Positions 32,800-41,615 of a DNA stretch of 64,000 nt are shown here, in pieces. The notes under the pieces were generated by a model. That model saw nothing but the letters and a program-made list of their open reading frames with translations. It made no database searches and was not told the origin of the DNA. Position 1 is the first letter of the stretch. Every line of letters starts with the position of its first letter. Source of the DNA: Novosphingobium sp. (lineage in GTDB: Bacteria; Pseudomonadota; Alphaproteobacteria; Sphingomonadales; Sphingomonadaceae); NCBI GenBank assembly GCA_026400375.1, contig JAPLPG010000235.1, positions 20,248 through 84,247 on the forward strand. The letters are read 5' to 3'. The position numbers were made by a program, and so were the translations under genes.

Positions 32800-33039
32800 A
32801 TGAAGGTGACAGAGGTTTTTGCACTCATTCGGAATTCTATCAACGCAGCCCCGCGCAATGCTTACGTCGCCGAGCTGCATTTGCAGTGTTTGAAGTATAT
32901 GGATGCTTTGGAGGGCGTTTCTGGCCGAGAGTTTTGCGAAGGAGTGGGATTGAAGCCTGCTTGGGGAACGGAGTTTGTAAAGATGCGCAAGATTGCGCCC
33001 CGGCTAAAGGAAGCGGGCATGAGGGTAGAGCTCATTTAA
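32800..33039 (+). CDS. Small HTH-like protein, low GC, coupled to mutM
   Basis: 79 residues, ATG at 32800 with an excellent ribosome site (AAAGGAG, 8 bases upstream). 'VTEVFALIRNSINAAPRNAYVAELHLQCLKYMDALEGVSGREFCEGVGLKPAWGTEFVKMRKIAPRLKEAG' is all-helical and its middle resembles a helix-turn-helix. I recall similar short 'HTH-like domain' proteins but cannot name a characterised family. The base composition is visibly lower in GC than mutM and ubiE. The stop overlaps the mutM ATG (TAATG), so translation is coupled. Function unknown; a small regulator or phage-type protein is possible. Confidence 0.72.
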   Translation: MKVTEVFALIRNSINAAPRNAYVAELHLQCLKYMDALEGVSGREFCEGVGLKPAWGTEFVKMRKIAPRLKEAGMRVELI

Positions 33040-33851
33040 TGCCCGAGTTACCAGAGGTAGAGACGACCGTTCGCGGTCTTGCAACCGTGCTTGACGGGCA
33101 GGTCATTGCCCGCGTGGCGGTGAACCGCGCCGATCTGCGGCGGCCGTTTCCGGTTGACCTGGCACAGGCGCTGACCGGGGCGCGGGTCACCGGGCTATCG
33201 CGGCGGGCGAAGTATGGGTTGATCCATACCGACCGCGACCGGGCGATGGTGTTCCACCTCGGCATGTCGGGGCGCTGGCGGATCGATCCGGACGATATCG
33301 GCAAGCACGATCACCTTGTTCTGGAAACGCGCGAGGGGCGCGTCCTTTCGCTAAACGACGCGCGGCGGTTCGGTTCCGTGGATCTGGTTGACGAGGCTGC
33401 GCTGCAGCAGTGGCCCGCCTTTGCCGCGCTGGGGCCGGAGCCGCTGGGGCCGGGGCTGAATGCCGGCCATCTGGCCGCCGCCTTCAAGAACCGGATCGCG
33501 GCGGTGAAGCTGCTCCTGCTCGACCAGCGGATCGTGGCGGGGCTTGGCAATATCTATGTGTGCGAGGCGCTGTACCGGGCGCACATTCATCCCGCGCGCG
33601 CGGCGGGCAAGGTATCGCGCAAGGCACTGGGCCTGCTGGTGCCGGCGATCCGCGCGGTGCTGGAGGAATCGATCGCGGCGGGGGGATCGACCTTGCGAGA
33701 TTATGCCCGGCCCGACGGCGAGCTTGGCTACTTTGCCAAGGACTTCAATGTCTATGGCCGCGAGGGCGAGGCTTGCGCCTGTGGCGGCACGGTGGAGCGC
33801 ATCGTCCAGGGCGGGCGATCGACCTTCTTCTGTGCAAAGTGCCAGAAGTAG
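33039..33851 (+). CDS. mutM: Formamidopyrimidine-DNA glycosylase
   Basis: 270 residues from the ATG at 33039. It removes 8-oxoguanine and FaPy lesions and cleaves the abasic site. The N-terminal catalytic 'PELPEVETTVRGL' (Pro nucleophile, Glu3) is intact. 'RRAKYGLI' has the conserved Lys, and 'LGNIYVCEALYRAHIHPAR' is the H2TH region. 'FNVYGREGEACACGGTVERIVQGGRSTFFCAKCQK' is the C-terminal zinc finger with four Cys. The track start 87 codons earlier runs through the HTH-like gene in another frame and is not coding. Confidence 0.95.
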   Translation: MPELPEVETTVRGLATVLDGQVIARVAVNRADLRRPFPVDLAQALTGARVTGLSRRAKYGLIHTDRDRAMVFHLGMSGRWRIDPDDIGKHDHLVLETREGRVLSLNDARRFGSVDLVDEAALQQWPAFAALGPEPLGPGLNAGHLAAAFKNRIAAVKLLLLDQRIVAGLGNIYVCEALYRAHIHPARAAGKVSRKALGLLVPAIRAVLEESIAAGGSTLRDYARPDGELGYFAKDFNVYGREGEACACGGTVERIVQGGRSTFFCAKCQK

Positions 33852-33885
33852 GGCTCAGCGCTCGACCACGTCCCTTTCGAACGCT

Positions 33886-34434
33886 TCAGCGTTCGACAAC
33901 ATCCTTGTCCATCGGCGCGAGCCTTGACAGCAGGCGGTTCTGCGCGGCGAAGGGCACCTTGTGTTCGCGCATGGCCTGCTGCAGATTTTCGACCAGCGCG
34001 TTGAGATCGGCGCGGGTGGTGCCAAGGTCCTTGTGCGAGGATTTCATGTCGCGCCCGGTGTAGCTGCAGCCCGCGCCGACGATGAAGCAGATCTGTTCGA
34101 ACAGGGTGCGGCGCAGGCGGACCGTGTCCTGGTTCCTGAAGATATCGGCGATGCGCGGGTCCTTGACGTTCAGGTCCACCAGGCGATCGACGATGCTGCG
34201 GATGCCGTCCTGCCCGCCGAACGCCCGGGCCATGCCATCGCCGGCGAACGGTCTGGCGCCCGCGTTGGCAGGGTCCTGCGCATAGGGATCGACCGGGAAT
34301 TCGCCCGTCACCGGATCGCGGACCTTCTTTTCGATGCCGAATTCCTTTTCCCAGTCCACGGCGGCGGGATCTTCCGGTGGCGCATCGACCACGGGCTGGG
34401 CGGCAAGCAGGGCAAGGGCGAGGGAGAAGGGCAT
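33886..34434 (-). CDS. Exported group 1 truncated haemoglobin
   Basis: 182 residues from the ATG at 34434, preceded by GGAAG. An N-terminal signal sequence (MPFSLALALLAAQPVVDA) and an acidic linker of about 50 residues precede the globin: 'FGGQDGIRSIVDRLVDLNVKDPRIADIFRNQD' and 'RRTLFEQICFIVGAGCSYTGRDMKSSHKDLGTTRADLNALVENLQQAM'. The proximal haem His is in 'MKSSHKDLG', and the 'YTG..M...H' pattern is that of group 1 trHbs. Secretion is unusual for this family, so it likely binds O2, NO or another ligand in the periplasm. The DUF3034 gene lies 10 bases upstream in the same unit. Confidence 0.88.
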   Translation of the reverse strand: MPFSLALALLAAQPVVDAPPEDPAAVDWEKEFGIEKKVRDPVTGEFPVDPYAQDPANAGARPFAGDGMARAFGGQDGIRSIVDRLVDLNVKDPRIADIFRNQDTVRLRRTLFEQICFIVGAGCSYTGRDMKSSHKDLGTTRADLNALVENLQQAMREHKVPFAAQNRLLSRLAPMDKDVVER

Positions 34435-34444
34435 CGGGCTTCCT

Positions 34445-35392
34445 TCAGAATGCAAACTGGAGCGAGACGAGGCCGCCGCGCTGGCCATCGAACGTGGCGA
34501 CCGAACCGACATCGGCATAGGCGGCGGTGAGCGTGGCGTTCCGGGTCACCGCCCAGGCGACGAACAGGTCGTGTGCGTCATCCTCGCGCGCGATCGCCAG
34601 ATTGCTGGGGCGCGTGCGATATTCGCCGCCGACGACCAGGCGCGGCGTGAGCATCCACGCAAGCGAGCCTTCGAACTGCACGGTGCGGCCGGTCTGGTTG
34701 GGGCCACCAAAGCCGAGCAGCCCGAACTGGTTGGCATTGGTCAGCCGGGCGGTGGCGTTGATCAGCACGCTTTTCGACAGGACCAGCTTGGTCGCGCTGG
34801 CGGTGAAATCGGTGCCATCGGCAGCCGCAGCGCCGACGGCCTTGACGATGGCGCCATCGAGGCTGCGCTTGTGTTGCACGCCCACGCTGATCTGCGGCAG
34901 CCACGGCGAACCATAGACGGTATCGCCCACCAGCCGCAGCTTTGCGCCGAAGATGTCCTGATTGAAGCGGAACCCCTTGCCAAGACCCAGCGCCGCGCCG
35001 ACGTTGCGCGTATCGAAGTTCTGGCGGGCCCAGGACAGTTCGACGCGGTCCCTTATGCCGACAGACAGGCCGTGGCTTTGCCAGCCGTAGTCGGCCAGTT
35101 CGATGCCGGTGACATGGGCGGAGATGCCGATGCCACGATCGGTTTCCATGCCCGCAATCGTCGCCCAGGTGGCCAGCCCGCCGCCGCTAGCGCCTTCGAC
35201 GGTGGAGATGCCGTTGGTAAGCACCAGCTTGCCGCCATCCATCAGCGGTTCGGCGTGGGCCGCACTTGTCAGCGCAAGGGCGGCAATAGCGGCAAACGGC
35301 GCAAGGCTGCGTGAAGACCGGCAGGCGCGGCCGACCTGCCTTTGGCGCGGACTGATCGGATCGGGGGCTTTGTGCGCAAGGTGGGCAGGCAT
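34445..35392 (-). CDS. DUF3034 family outer-membrane-type protein
   Basis: 315 residues. A somewhat long N-terminal leader ('RSSRSLAPFAAIAALALTSAAHAEPL') ends with an AHA-type cleavage site near residue 47. The mature part is beta-rich with Gly and aromatic alternation: 'GKLVLTNGISTVEGASGGGLATWATIAGMETDRGIGISAHVTGIELADYGWQSHGLSVGIRDRVELSWARQNFDT', ending 'GQRGGLVSLQFAF' with a terminal Phe as in barrels. This is the pattern of DUF3034, of unknown function. It is co-directional with the globin gene and divergent from the cupredoxin-like gene. Confidence 0.83.
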   Translation of the reverse strand: MPAHLAHKAPDPISPRQRQVGRACRSSRSLAPFAAIAALALTSAAHAEPLMDGGKLVLTNGISTVEGASGGGLATWATIAGMETDRGIGISAHVTGIELADYGWQSHGLSVGIRDRVELSWARQNFDTRNVGAALGLGKGFRFNQDIFGAKLRLVGDTVYGSPWLPQISVGVQHKRSLDGAIVKAVGAAAADGTDFTASATKLVLSKSVLINATARLTNANQFGLLGFGGPNQTGRTVQFEGSLAWMLTPRLVVGGEYRTRPSNLAIAREDDAHDLFVAWAVTRNATLTAAYADVGSVATFDGQRGGLVSLQFAF

Positions 35393-35524
35393 GGAGTTGC
35401 ACCGGAATTGAAAGACTTGCGGCGACGTTAACCTTGATTGGTTGAGAAAATGCTGCGCCGCTTTGCGAGTTTTTCACAGGTGATGATTCTGATTTTCTTA
35501 GGAAACATCGGGCATGACGGTGGA

Positions 35525-36169
35525 ATGCTACGCGCGTTCCCTTGGCGATACCCCAGTGTGATGCTGACATCCGGCCTGTTGATTGCGGCACCCATGATGC
35601 TGTCGGCCACGCCCCGTGCCGCGCTGCCGGTGCAAGTGGTCGATCAGGCTGGCATGCCGCTGCGCGATGCCGTTATCGAGATTGCCGCTCCGGCAGGCGA
35701 TGCGCGGCGCCCAGCCTTTCCGTGGCGCAATGCCATGGCCCAGAAGAACCAGGCCTTCGTGCCCGGCACGCTGATCGTGGCCAGGGGCGCAGTCGTGGCC
35801 TTTCCCAACTTCGACAACGTGCGCCACTCGCTCTACAGTTTTTCCAAGCCCGGCCCGTTCAAGATCGACCTCTACGGGCAGGATCAGACCCGGACCCAGC
35901 AATTCAAGGTGGCCGGCACCATCGCTCTGGGCTGCAATATCCACGACCGGATGCAGGGCTATATCCGCGTGACCGACACGCCCTATGCCGCACGCACCGA
36001 TCTGAACGGCCTTGCCGATGTCGAAGGCCTTGCGCGGGGCAGCTATGACGTGGTGGTCTGGCATCCGCGCATTCGCGGCGTTGGCGGCGAATGGCGCGGC
36101 AAGCTGGTGCTGGATCCGGGCAAGCGCCTGCGCGTGACCGTGGCCGTGCGTCCGGACGCCGGCAAGTGA
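35525..36169 (+). CDS. Periplasmic cupredoxin-like protein ('methylamine utilisation protein' annotation type)
   Basis: 214 residues from the ATG at 35525 (M13, at 35561, is an alternative). A signal peptide (VMLTSGLLIAAPMMLSATPRA) precedes a beta-sandwich. A full type 1 copper ligand set is visible: H101 in 'FDNVRHSLYSFSKPGPF', then C137, H140 and M143 in 'LGCNIHDRMQGYI'. Proteins like this are often labelled methylamine utilisation protein, but no mau genes are here. The C-terminal part is carboxypeptidase-regulatory-like (YDVVVWHPRIRGVGGEW). The stop overlaps the GTG of the GGDEF/EAL gene, so the two are co-translated. Confidence 0.83.
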   Translation: MLRAFPWRYPSVMLTSGLLIAAPMMLSATPRAALPVQVVDQAGMPLRDAVIEIAAPAGDARRPAFPWRNAMAQKNQAFVPGTLIVARGAVVAFPNFDNVRHSLYSFSKPGPFKIDLYGQDQTRTQQFKVAGTIALGCNIHDRMQGYIRVTDTPYAARTDLNGLADVEGLARGSYDVVVWHPRIRGVGGEWRGKLVLDPGKRLRVTVAVRPDAGK

Positions 36170-38529
36170 CAGCACCGGGCGTGACTGCGTGGCAACGTCT
36201 GGTACGCAAGGCGCGCATCGTCGTGGGCTTGCGCGCGCGCACGCTCGGCAGCCGGATCGCCCTGCTCTATGTCGTGCTGCTGACGCTGGTGATGGCAGCG
36301 ACAATCGTCGTCGCAGGGTCGGGCATCAACCTGTTCGCCCGCGAAACCGCCGAACGCGATCTTGCCGCCAATGCCCGCGTGTTCGACAAGATCATCGACA
36401 CCCGCCAGAACCAGATGGCCGATGCCGGCGAGGTGGTGGCGCGCGACTTCGGCTTCCGCGAGGCCTTTGCCGTCGGCGATGCACCCACGCTGGCTTCGGC
36501 GCTGCAAAGCCTGCGCGATCGGGCACGGGTGAGCGAAGCGGCGATCGTGCACCTGGATGGCAGCGTGATCGCATCGGGTGGAACACAAGCAGGCAACGGC
36601 ACGACGATCGATGGCGCGGCCATGCTTTCGCGGCTGGAAGAGGGGCAGGATCGCGGCGTCGTGACTCTGGACGGGGCCGAGGCGCTGGCCGCTGCGGTGC
36701 CGATAGAGCTGCCCGATCTGGCCGGCTGGCTGGTCCTCGTCAACCGGCTTGGCCCCGAAGACATGGCGCAGCTGTCGCGGCTTTCGGCCGTGGCGGTCGA
36801 GGCGCGGGTGGTCGACAGGGCCGGCCTTGGCAAGAAGCTGGCGAATGTCGCGCTGGGCAAGATCACCGAACTCGATGGCAGCAAGGGCGAACGGCTGGTG
36901 CGCGTTTCGGCCATCGCCAGCCTGCAGGACGGGCGTGAACCGCGGCTGGTCCTGGCCCATTCGTTGAGCGCGGCACTGGCCCGCTATGCCAAATTGCGCA
37001 TGGTTCTGCTGTTGATCAGCGGGATCGGGGTGCTGGCCGGTGCCTGGGCGGCTGTCCGCCTGTCACGAGGCATTGCCCTGCCATTGCAATCGCTGGCGCA
37101 GGCGGCGCGGGCCTATGGCAATGGGGCGGTAGCCAAGGTCAAGGTCGAAGGTGCCATCGAGGTGCGTTCGCTGGCGGACAGCTTCAACGCGATGGTCGAT
37201 GCGGTGGAAGAGCGCGAACAGCAGATCATGCACGCCTCACTCCACGATGCGCTGACCGCGCTGCCCAACCGGCGGTTCTTCATCGAAAAGCTGGACCGGG
37301 CCGTGGCGCGGCAGAGCGAAAACCACCGCACGATGGTGGCGTTCATCGATATCGACGATTTCAAGGCGATCAACGATGCCATGGGCCATCCCTTTGGCGA
37401 TGAACTGTTGCGCAGCGTGGGCCGCAGTCTGCAGGAACAGTTTGCCGACGCGATGATCGCCAGGTTCGGCGGCGATGAATTCGGCCTGCTGCTCGACGGG
37501 CTGGACCCAAGGACCGACCTGACGGCGCTGGCGCGATCGCTCGAAGCCACGCTGAACCGGGAAATGACGATCGATGGGCGCAGCCTGCTGGTTTCGGCCA
37601 GCGTGGGCATTGCCATCGGTCCCAGCGATGCCGACACATCGGACGCGCTGCTTAAAAGTGCCGACCTTGCGCTCTACCGCGCCAAGAGCGAGGGCAAGGG
37701 CGCCTATCACTTCTTCGAACCCGAACTCGATGCCGAGGCAAGCCGCCGCCGCCGCATGGAGATCGACATGCGCCGCGCCATCCGCGACGGTGATTTCGAA
37801 CTCCACTTCCAGCCGCTGTTCTCGATCTCGGAAAACCGGGTGAAAGGCTTCGAGGCACTGATGCGCTGGCCGCACAAGGAGCACGGGATGATTCCGCCGG
37901 TGACCTTCATCCCGATTGCCGAGGAATCAGGGATGATCGTGCAGCTGGGCGAATGGGCGGTGCGCGAGGCGTGCCGCCAGGCCGCACTGTGGCCGAGCGA
38001 CATATCGGTGGCGGTCAATATCTCGCCCCGGCAATTGGTGGCCGATGGGCTGGCGACGTGCGTCGCCCAGGCGCTGGCGCAAACCGGGCTCCCGGCAGAG
38101 CGGCTGGAACTGGAAATCACCGAAAGCGTGTTCATCGGCAATGTCGAGCGGACGCTGAAGATCCTCCATTCGCTGCAGACGCTGAGCGTGCGCGTGGCGC
38201 TGGACGATTTCGGCACGGGCTATTCCTCGCTCAGCTATCTGCGGTCGTTCCCGTTCGACAAGATCAAGATCGACCAGAGCTTCGTGCGCGCGCTGGAAGA
38301 AGGCGGCAGCGCCCACGCCATCATTCGCGCGATCACCACGCTGGCCGATGCGCTGGGCATGGACACGCTGGCAGAAGGCGTGGAAACGCAGGAACTTTCC
38401 GATGCGCTGAAAGCCGAGGGCTGCGACATGATCCAGGGCTATCTGATCAGCCGCCCGGTTCCCGGTGACGACGTGCAGCGCCTGCTATCGACGCTTCACC
38501 CGCATGAAGCTGCGGAAATCGCGGCCTAG
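36166..38529 (+). CDS. Membrane sensor with Cache-like, HAMP, GGDEF and EAL domains (c-di-GMP turnover)
   Basis: 787 residues from a GTG at 36166 that overlaps the cupredoxin stop. TM1 is 'IALLYVVLLTLVMAATIVVAG' (near 27-47). Then comes an extracytoplasmic region of about 230 residues of Cache type ('RDLAANARVFDKIIDTRQNQMADAGEVVARDFGFREA'), TM2 'LRMVLLLISGIGVLAGAWAAV' and HAMP. The GGDEF domain has an intact 'ARFGGDEFGLLLDGL', with 'DALTALPNRRFF' at its start. The EAL domain has 'KGFEALMRWPHKEHG', 'LELEITESVFIGN' and 'VALDDFGTGYSSLSYL'. Both catalytic motifs look complete, so net cyclase or phosphodiesterase activity cannot be told. It likely reads the periplasmic partner proteins. Confidence 0.92.
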   Translation: MTAPGVTAWQRLVRKARIVVGLRARTLGSRIALLYVVLLTLVMAATIVVAGSGINLFARETAERDLAANARVFDKIIDTRQNQMADAGEVVARDFGFREAFAVGDAPTLASALQSLRDRARVSEAAIVHLDGSVIASGGTQAGNGTTIDGAAMLSRLEEGQDRGVVTLDGAEALAAAVPIELPDLAGWLVLVNRLGPEDMAQLSRLSAVAVEARVVDRAGLGKKLANVALGKITELDGSKGERLVRVSAIASLQDGREPRLVLAHSLSAALARYAKLRMVLLLISGIGVLAGAWAAVRLSRGIALPLQSLAQAARAYGNGAVAKVKVEGAIEVRSLADSFNAMVDAVEEREQQIMHASLHDALTALPNRRFFIEKLDRAVARQSENHRTMVAFIDIDDFKAINDAMGHPFGDELLRSVGRSLQEQFADAMIARFGGDEFGLLLDGLDPRTDLTALARSLEATLNREMTIDGRSLLVSASVGIAIGPSDADTSDALLKSADLALYRAKSEGKGAYHFFEPELDAEASRRRRMEIDMRRAIRDGDFELHFQPLFSISENRVKGFEALMRWPHKEHGMIPPVTFIPIAEESGMIVQLGEWAVREACRQAALWPSDISVAVNISPRQLVADGLATCVAQALAQTGLPAERLELEITESVFIGNVERTLKILHSLQTLSVRVALDDFGTGYSSLSYLRSFPFDKIKIDQSFVRALEEGGSAHAIIRAITTLADALGMDTLAEGVETQELSDALKAEGCDMIQGYLISRPVPGDDVQRLLSTLHPHEAAEIAA

Positions 38530-38561
38530 CGCAGGGTGCTGGCGGCTGCACGAGGTGGGGA

Positions 38562-39350
38562 TCAGCCCGGCTGCTGATCGGCGATCAGCACCATGACCCC
38601 CTGGTCCGCCAGCCGCTGCTTCAGGTCTGCCGGAATTGCGCTGTCGGTGATGACCGTGTCGATCTCGTCCAGCCCGCAGACGATGGTTCCGGACTGGGTG
38701 CGGAACTTGCTGCTGTCTACCAGCAGGATCACGTCTTCGGCGCGGTCGATCAGCCGCCGTTCGGCAGCGACCAGTACGGGATCTGCTTGCATGACGCCCT
38801 GTGGCCCGATAGCGGCGGCGCCCATGAACAGGCGCGGGGCATGGAAGCGGGGCATCGATTCCTCACCCGCCGGGGCCAGGATGATGTTCTGTTCGCGAAA
38901 GACGGCGCCCGATGGCAGCAGGATGCGCGTGCCCGCCTGCGGCAGCAGCGCGTTGACGATATGCAGCGAATTGGTCAGGACCTGAAGGTCGAGGCCTTCG
39001 AGATGCGGGCACATCTGCAAGGTGGTGGTGCCGCCGTCGATCATCACCCCTTCGCCCGGCTGGCACAGCGCGGCCGCGGCCTTGCCGATGGCCTGCTTGG
39101 CGGCAAGGTTCAGCGTGATGTTCTGCTCGAACGGCGTGCCAAGTAGACGCGAACCGCTGCTGTCCTCGGCTTCGGGCAGCTTGGCGCCGCCGTGGACGCG
39201 GACGATCTGGGCGGATTCCTCCAGCCGCGTCAGATCGCGCCGGATCGTGGCGGGCGAGGCATCGAGCAGCACTTCGAGATCGCGGTAGCTGACGAATCCC
39301 GTTGGCCGCAGCGCTTCGAAAATGCGTCTTTCCCGTTCTGCTGCATGCAT
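38562..39350 (-). CDS. DeoR/GlpR-family transcriptional regulator, likely of rhamnose genes
   Basis: 262 residues. The N-terminal winged helix 'RERRIFEALRPTGFVSYRDLEVLLDASPATIRRDLTRLEESAQIVRVHGGAKL' is the classic DeoR signature. The C-terminal sugar-phosphate sensor has 'GVMIDGGTTTLQMCPHLEG', 'VLTNSLHIVNAL', 'GAVFREQNI' and 'ILLVDSSKF'. It is the last gene of the rhaB-lldD-rhaT arm, 26 bases after rhaT, so it is probably the local repressor. The TTGATCAA pair between rhaB and rhaD is a good candidate for its operator, with a phosphorylated rhamnose intermediate as inducer. Both statements are inferences. Confidence 0.9.
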   Translation of the reverse strand: MHAAERERRIFEALRPTGFVSYRDLEVLLDASPATIRRDLTRLEESAQIVRVHGGAKLPEAEDSSGSRLLGTPFEQNITLNLAAKQAIGKAAAALCQPGEGVMIDGGTTTLQMCPHLEGLDLQVLTNSLHIVNALLPQAGTRILLPSGAVFREQNIILAPAGEESMPRFHAPRLFMGAAAIGPQGVMQADPVLVAAERRLIDRAEDVILLVDSSKFRTQSGTIVCGLDEIDTVITDSAIPADLKQRLADQGVMVLIADQQPG

Positions 39351-39376
39351 CCGCTACGATCCCCTTTGGCGCGTGC

Positions 39377-40450
39377 TTATGCGCTGGCCTGCAGCATGTT
39401 GCCAAGGCCGATCACCACCGTCGACCCGACCAGCAGGCCGATGCCGCTCCACACCATCGTGCGGGTGCGGGGCGATGCGCCCTTCCATTCCTTCAGCGCA
39501 AAGCCCCACAGCGTCGAGAACAGGATGATCGAGGCCATGTGCAGCGTCCACGAAGAAAAGCCGTATTCGCCCATATGGCTTTCGCCCATCGTGTAGAAGA
39601 AGAACTGGCCGTACCACAGCGTGCCGCCCAGTGCCGCCAGCAGCCAGTTGGCCAGAATGTTCGGACGTTCACCCGCCGCAGCCTGTGCCGGGGCAGCGCC
39701 GAAGAACTGGCCGAAGCTGCGGTTCTTCACGATCAGCCAGGCACACCACAGCGCATTGGTGGTAAGGCCCCCCGCCAGCACCACGCACAGCACCGGCAGG
39801 CCCTGGGAAAGCGGATCGGTTCCGGCGGCCAGCGTCAGGTCGCGGATCGGTTGTCCGGCCGCCAGCCCCCAGGCAAAGCAGCCCGACATCACGCCCGAGA
39901 ACGTGGCGATAGCCAGTCCCTTGCGCAGATCGAACTCGGCCACGCCTTCGGACTGCGCGCCGGCAAGATCAGCCTCCTTGGCATTGCCTGCACGGGCGAC
40001 GACGACGATGCCGACAAGCGTGATCGCAATGCCCAGCAGGGTCAACTGGCCGCTGGTGGTGGCGGCGATCTGGCCCAGCGTGCCGGCAAAGATCGGCGGC
40101 CCCATCGTGCCGATCACCGTTGTCAGCCCCAGCGCCACCGCCATGCCGAGCGACAGGCCAAGGTAGCGCATGGTCAGCCCGAAGGTCAGTCCGCCAAAGC
40201 CCCACATCGCGCCCCAGAACCAGCACCACAGCAGAGTCTCGCGCGGGGTGGCCGACAGGACGCCCAACAGGTTTTCGGTCTGGAGCGAGGCGAAGAACCA
40301 TGGTGCGATCAACCACGAGAACAGGCCGCCCGCCAGCCAGAACACCTCCCACGACCACAGCTTGATGCGCTTGTACGGCACATAGAAACTGGCCGAGGAA
40401 AAGCCCCCGATCCAGTGAAAGATTACGCCCAGCAGCGGGTTTGCGCCCAT
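39377..40450 (-). CDS. rhaT: L-rhamnose/H+ symporter
   Basis: 357 residues, about ten TM helices. The RhaT family is recognisable from 'NPLLGVIFHWIGGFSSASFYVPYKRIKLWSWEVFWLAGGLFSWLIAPW', 'LWGAMWGFGGLTFGLTMRYLGLSLGMAVALGLTTVIGTMGPP'-type text, 'MSGCFAWGLAAGQPI' and 'GGTLWYGQFFFYTMGESHMGEYGFSSWTLHMASIILFSTLWGFALKEWKG'. It imports L-rhamnose across the inner membrane by proton symport. It sits 19 bases after lldD and 26 bases before the DeoR regulator in the leftward operon. Confidence 0.93.
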   Translation of the reverse strand: MGANPLLGVIFHWIGGFSSASFYVPYKRIKLWSWEVFWLAGGLFSWLIAPWFFASLQTENLLGVLSATPRETLLWCWFWGAMWGFGGLTFGLTMRYLGLSLGMAVALGLTTVIGTMGPPIFAGTLGQIAATTSGQLTLLGIAITLVGIVVVARAGNAKEADLAGAQSEGVAEFDLRKGLAIATFSGVMSGCFAWGLAAGQPIRDLTLAAGTDPLSQGLPVLCVVLAGGLTTNALWCAWLIVKNRSFGQFFGAAPAQAAAGERPNILANWLLAALGGTLWYGQFFFYTMGESHMGEYGFSSWTLHMASIILFSTLWGFALKEWKGASPRTRTMVWSGIGLLVGSTVVIGLGNMLQASA

Positions 40451-40469
40451 CGATCCTGTCCCTTTTTCG

Positions 40470-41615
40470 TTATGTCCTGACGAGGATCGAGCGGTCGATC
40501 TCGCTGATGCTCTTCACCCCGGTCAGAGTCATCGCCACGCGCATTTCGGCCTCGATCAGCCGCAGCATGTGTTCGACGCCGGCCTGGCCGCCCGCCGCCA
40601 GCGCAAAGACCCACGCACGGCCGAGCAGCACGCCCTTGGCCCCCAGCGCGAGCAGGCGGACCACATCAAGGCCCGACCGGACGCCGCCATCGGCCAGCAC
40701 GGTCAGCCGGTCACCCACCGCATCGGCGATGGCGGGCAGGGCGCGGGCGGCGGAGGGCACGCCATCCAGTTGCCGCCCGCCGTGGTTCGAAACGACGATC
40801 CCGTCGGCGCCAAGGTTTGCGGCTTCCACCGCGTCCTCGGCATCGAGCAGGCCCTTGATCACCAGCGGCCCGTTCCATTCCGACCGGATGAAATCGAGGT
40901 CCTTCCACGCAATCGAGCTGTCGAAGTTCTCGCGCATCCACGCAAAGAAGTCCTCGATCCCGGTCTTGCCCTCAAGCTTGCGGATCACGTTGCCGAGGCC
41001 ATGGGGGCGGCCCATGACCCCGACATCCCACGCCCATGCAGGCTTCATCGCGCCTTGCAGCGTGCGGCGGATCGCGCCGGTCATGCCCGCAGCTCCGGCA
41101 AGGCCCGAATGGTAATCGCGATAACGACTGCCGGGTACGGGCATGTCGACGGTGAAGACCAGCGTCGAGCACTTCAGTTCGACCGCTTCCTGCAGCAGTT
41201 CGCGCACGAAGCCGCGGTCGCGGGTCATGTAGAGCTGGAACCAGAAGGGCTTGCTGGCGGCCTTGGCAACCTCGGTCAGAGCGCAGGCCGATACGGTGGA
41301 GAGCGTGAACGGCACGCCTGCCGTTTCTGCCGCGCGCACCGCCTGGCATTCGCCGCGCCGGGCGTTCATTCCGGCAAGGCCGATGGGCGCGAGCGCCACC
41401 GGCAGGCGCAGCGTCTGGCCGAACAGTTCGGTCGAAAGGTCCAGCGCGGACACGTCGCGCAATACGCGCTGGCGCAGGGCGATGTCGCGTAAGTCCTCCA
41501 CGTTGCGGCGCAGCGTCGTCTCGCTGTAGGATCCACCGTCGATGTATTCGAACAGGAAGTGCGGCAGGCGGCGGCGGGCGAGTTCGCGGAAATCGGGGAT
41601 CGAGGCGGCAATCAT
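40470..41615 (-). CDS. lldD: FMN-dependent L-lactate dehydrogenase / alpha-hydroxy acid oxidase
   Basis: 381 residues from the ATG at 41615, which overlaps the rhaB stop (ATGA). The track's 703-residue ORF extends into rhaB and is not real beyond this start. The TIM barrel of the (S)-2-hydroxy-acid oxidase family shows '[19 protein letters not shown]', '[19 protein letters not shown]', '[14 protein letters not shown]' (Lys), the active-site '[20 protein letters not shown]' (His near 277 and Arg), and '[30 protein letters not shown]'. In this operon it would oxidise L-lactate, made from rhamnose-derived lactaldehyde, to pyruvate. Confidence 0.9.
   Translation of the reverse strand: MIAASIPDFRELARRRLPHFLFEYIDGGSYSETTLRRNVEDLRDIALRQRVLRDVSALDLSTELFGQTLRLPVALAPIGLAGMNARRGECQAVRAAETAGVPFTLSTVSACALTEVAKAASKPFWFQLYMTRDRGFVRELLQEAVELKCSTLVFTVDMPVPGSRYRDYHSGLAGAAGMTGAIRRTLQGAMKPAWAWDVGVMGRPHGLGNVIRKLEGKTGIEDFFAWMRENFDSSIAWKDLDFIRSEWNGPLVIKGLLDAEDAVEAANLGADGIVVSNHGGRQLDGVPSAARALPAIADAVGDRLTVLADGGVRSGLDVVRLLALGAKGVLLGRAWVFALAAGGQAGVEHMLRLIEAEMRVAMTLTGVKSISEIDRSILVRT

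Noticed and set aside
35525-36169. Methylamine utilisation locus
   Set aside because: The cupredoxin-like protein is often given this label, but no mau structural or maturation gene occurs; the label is not supported here.
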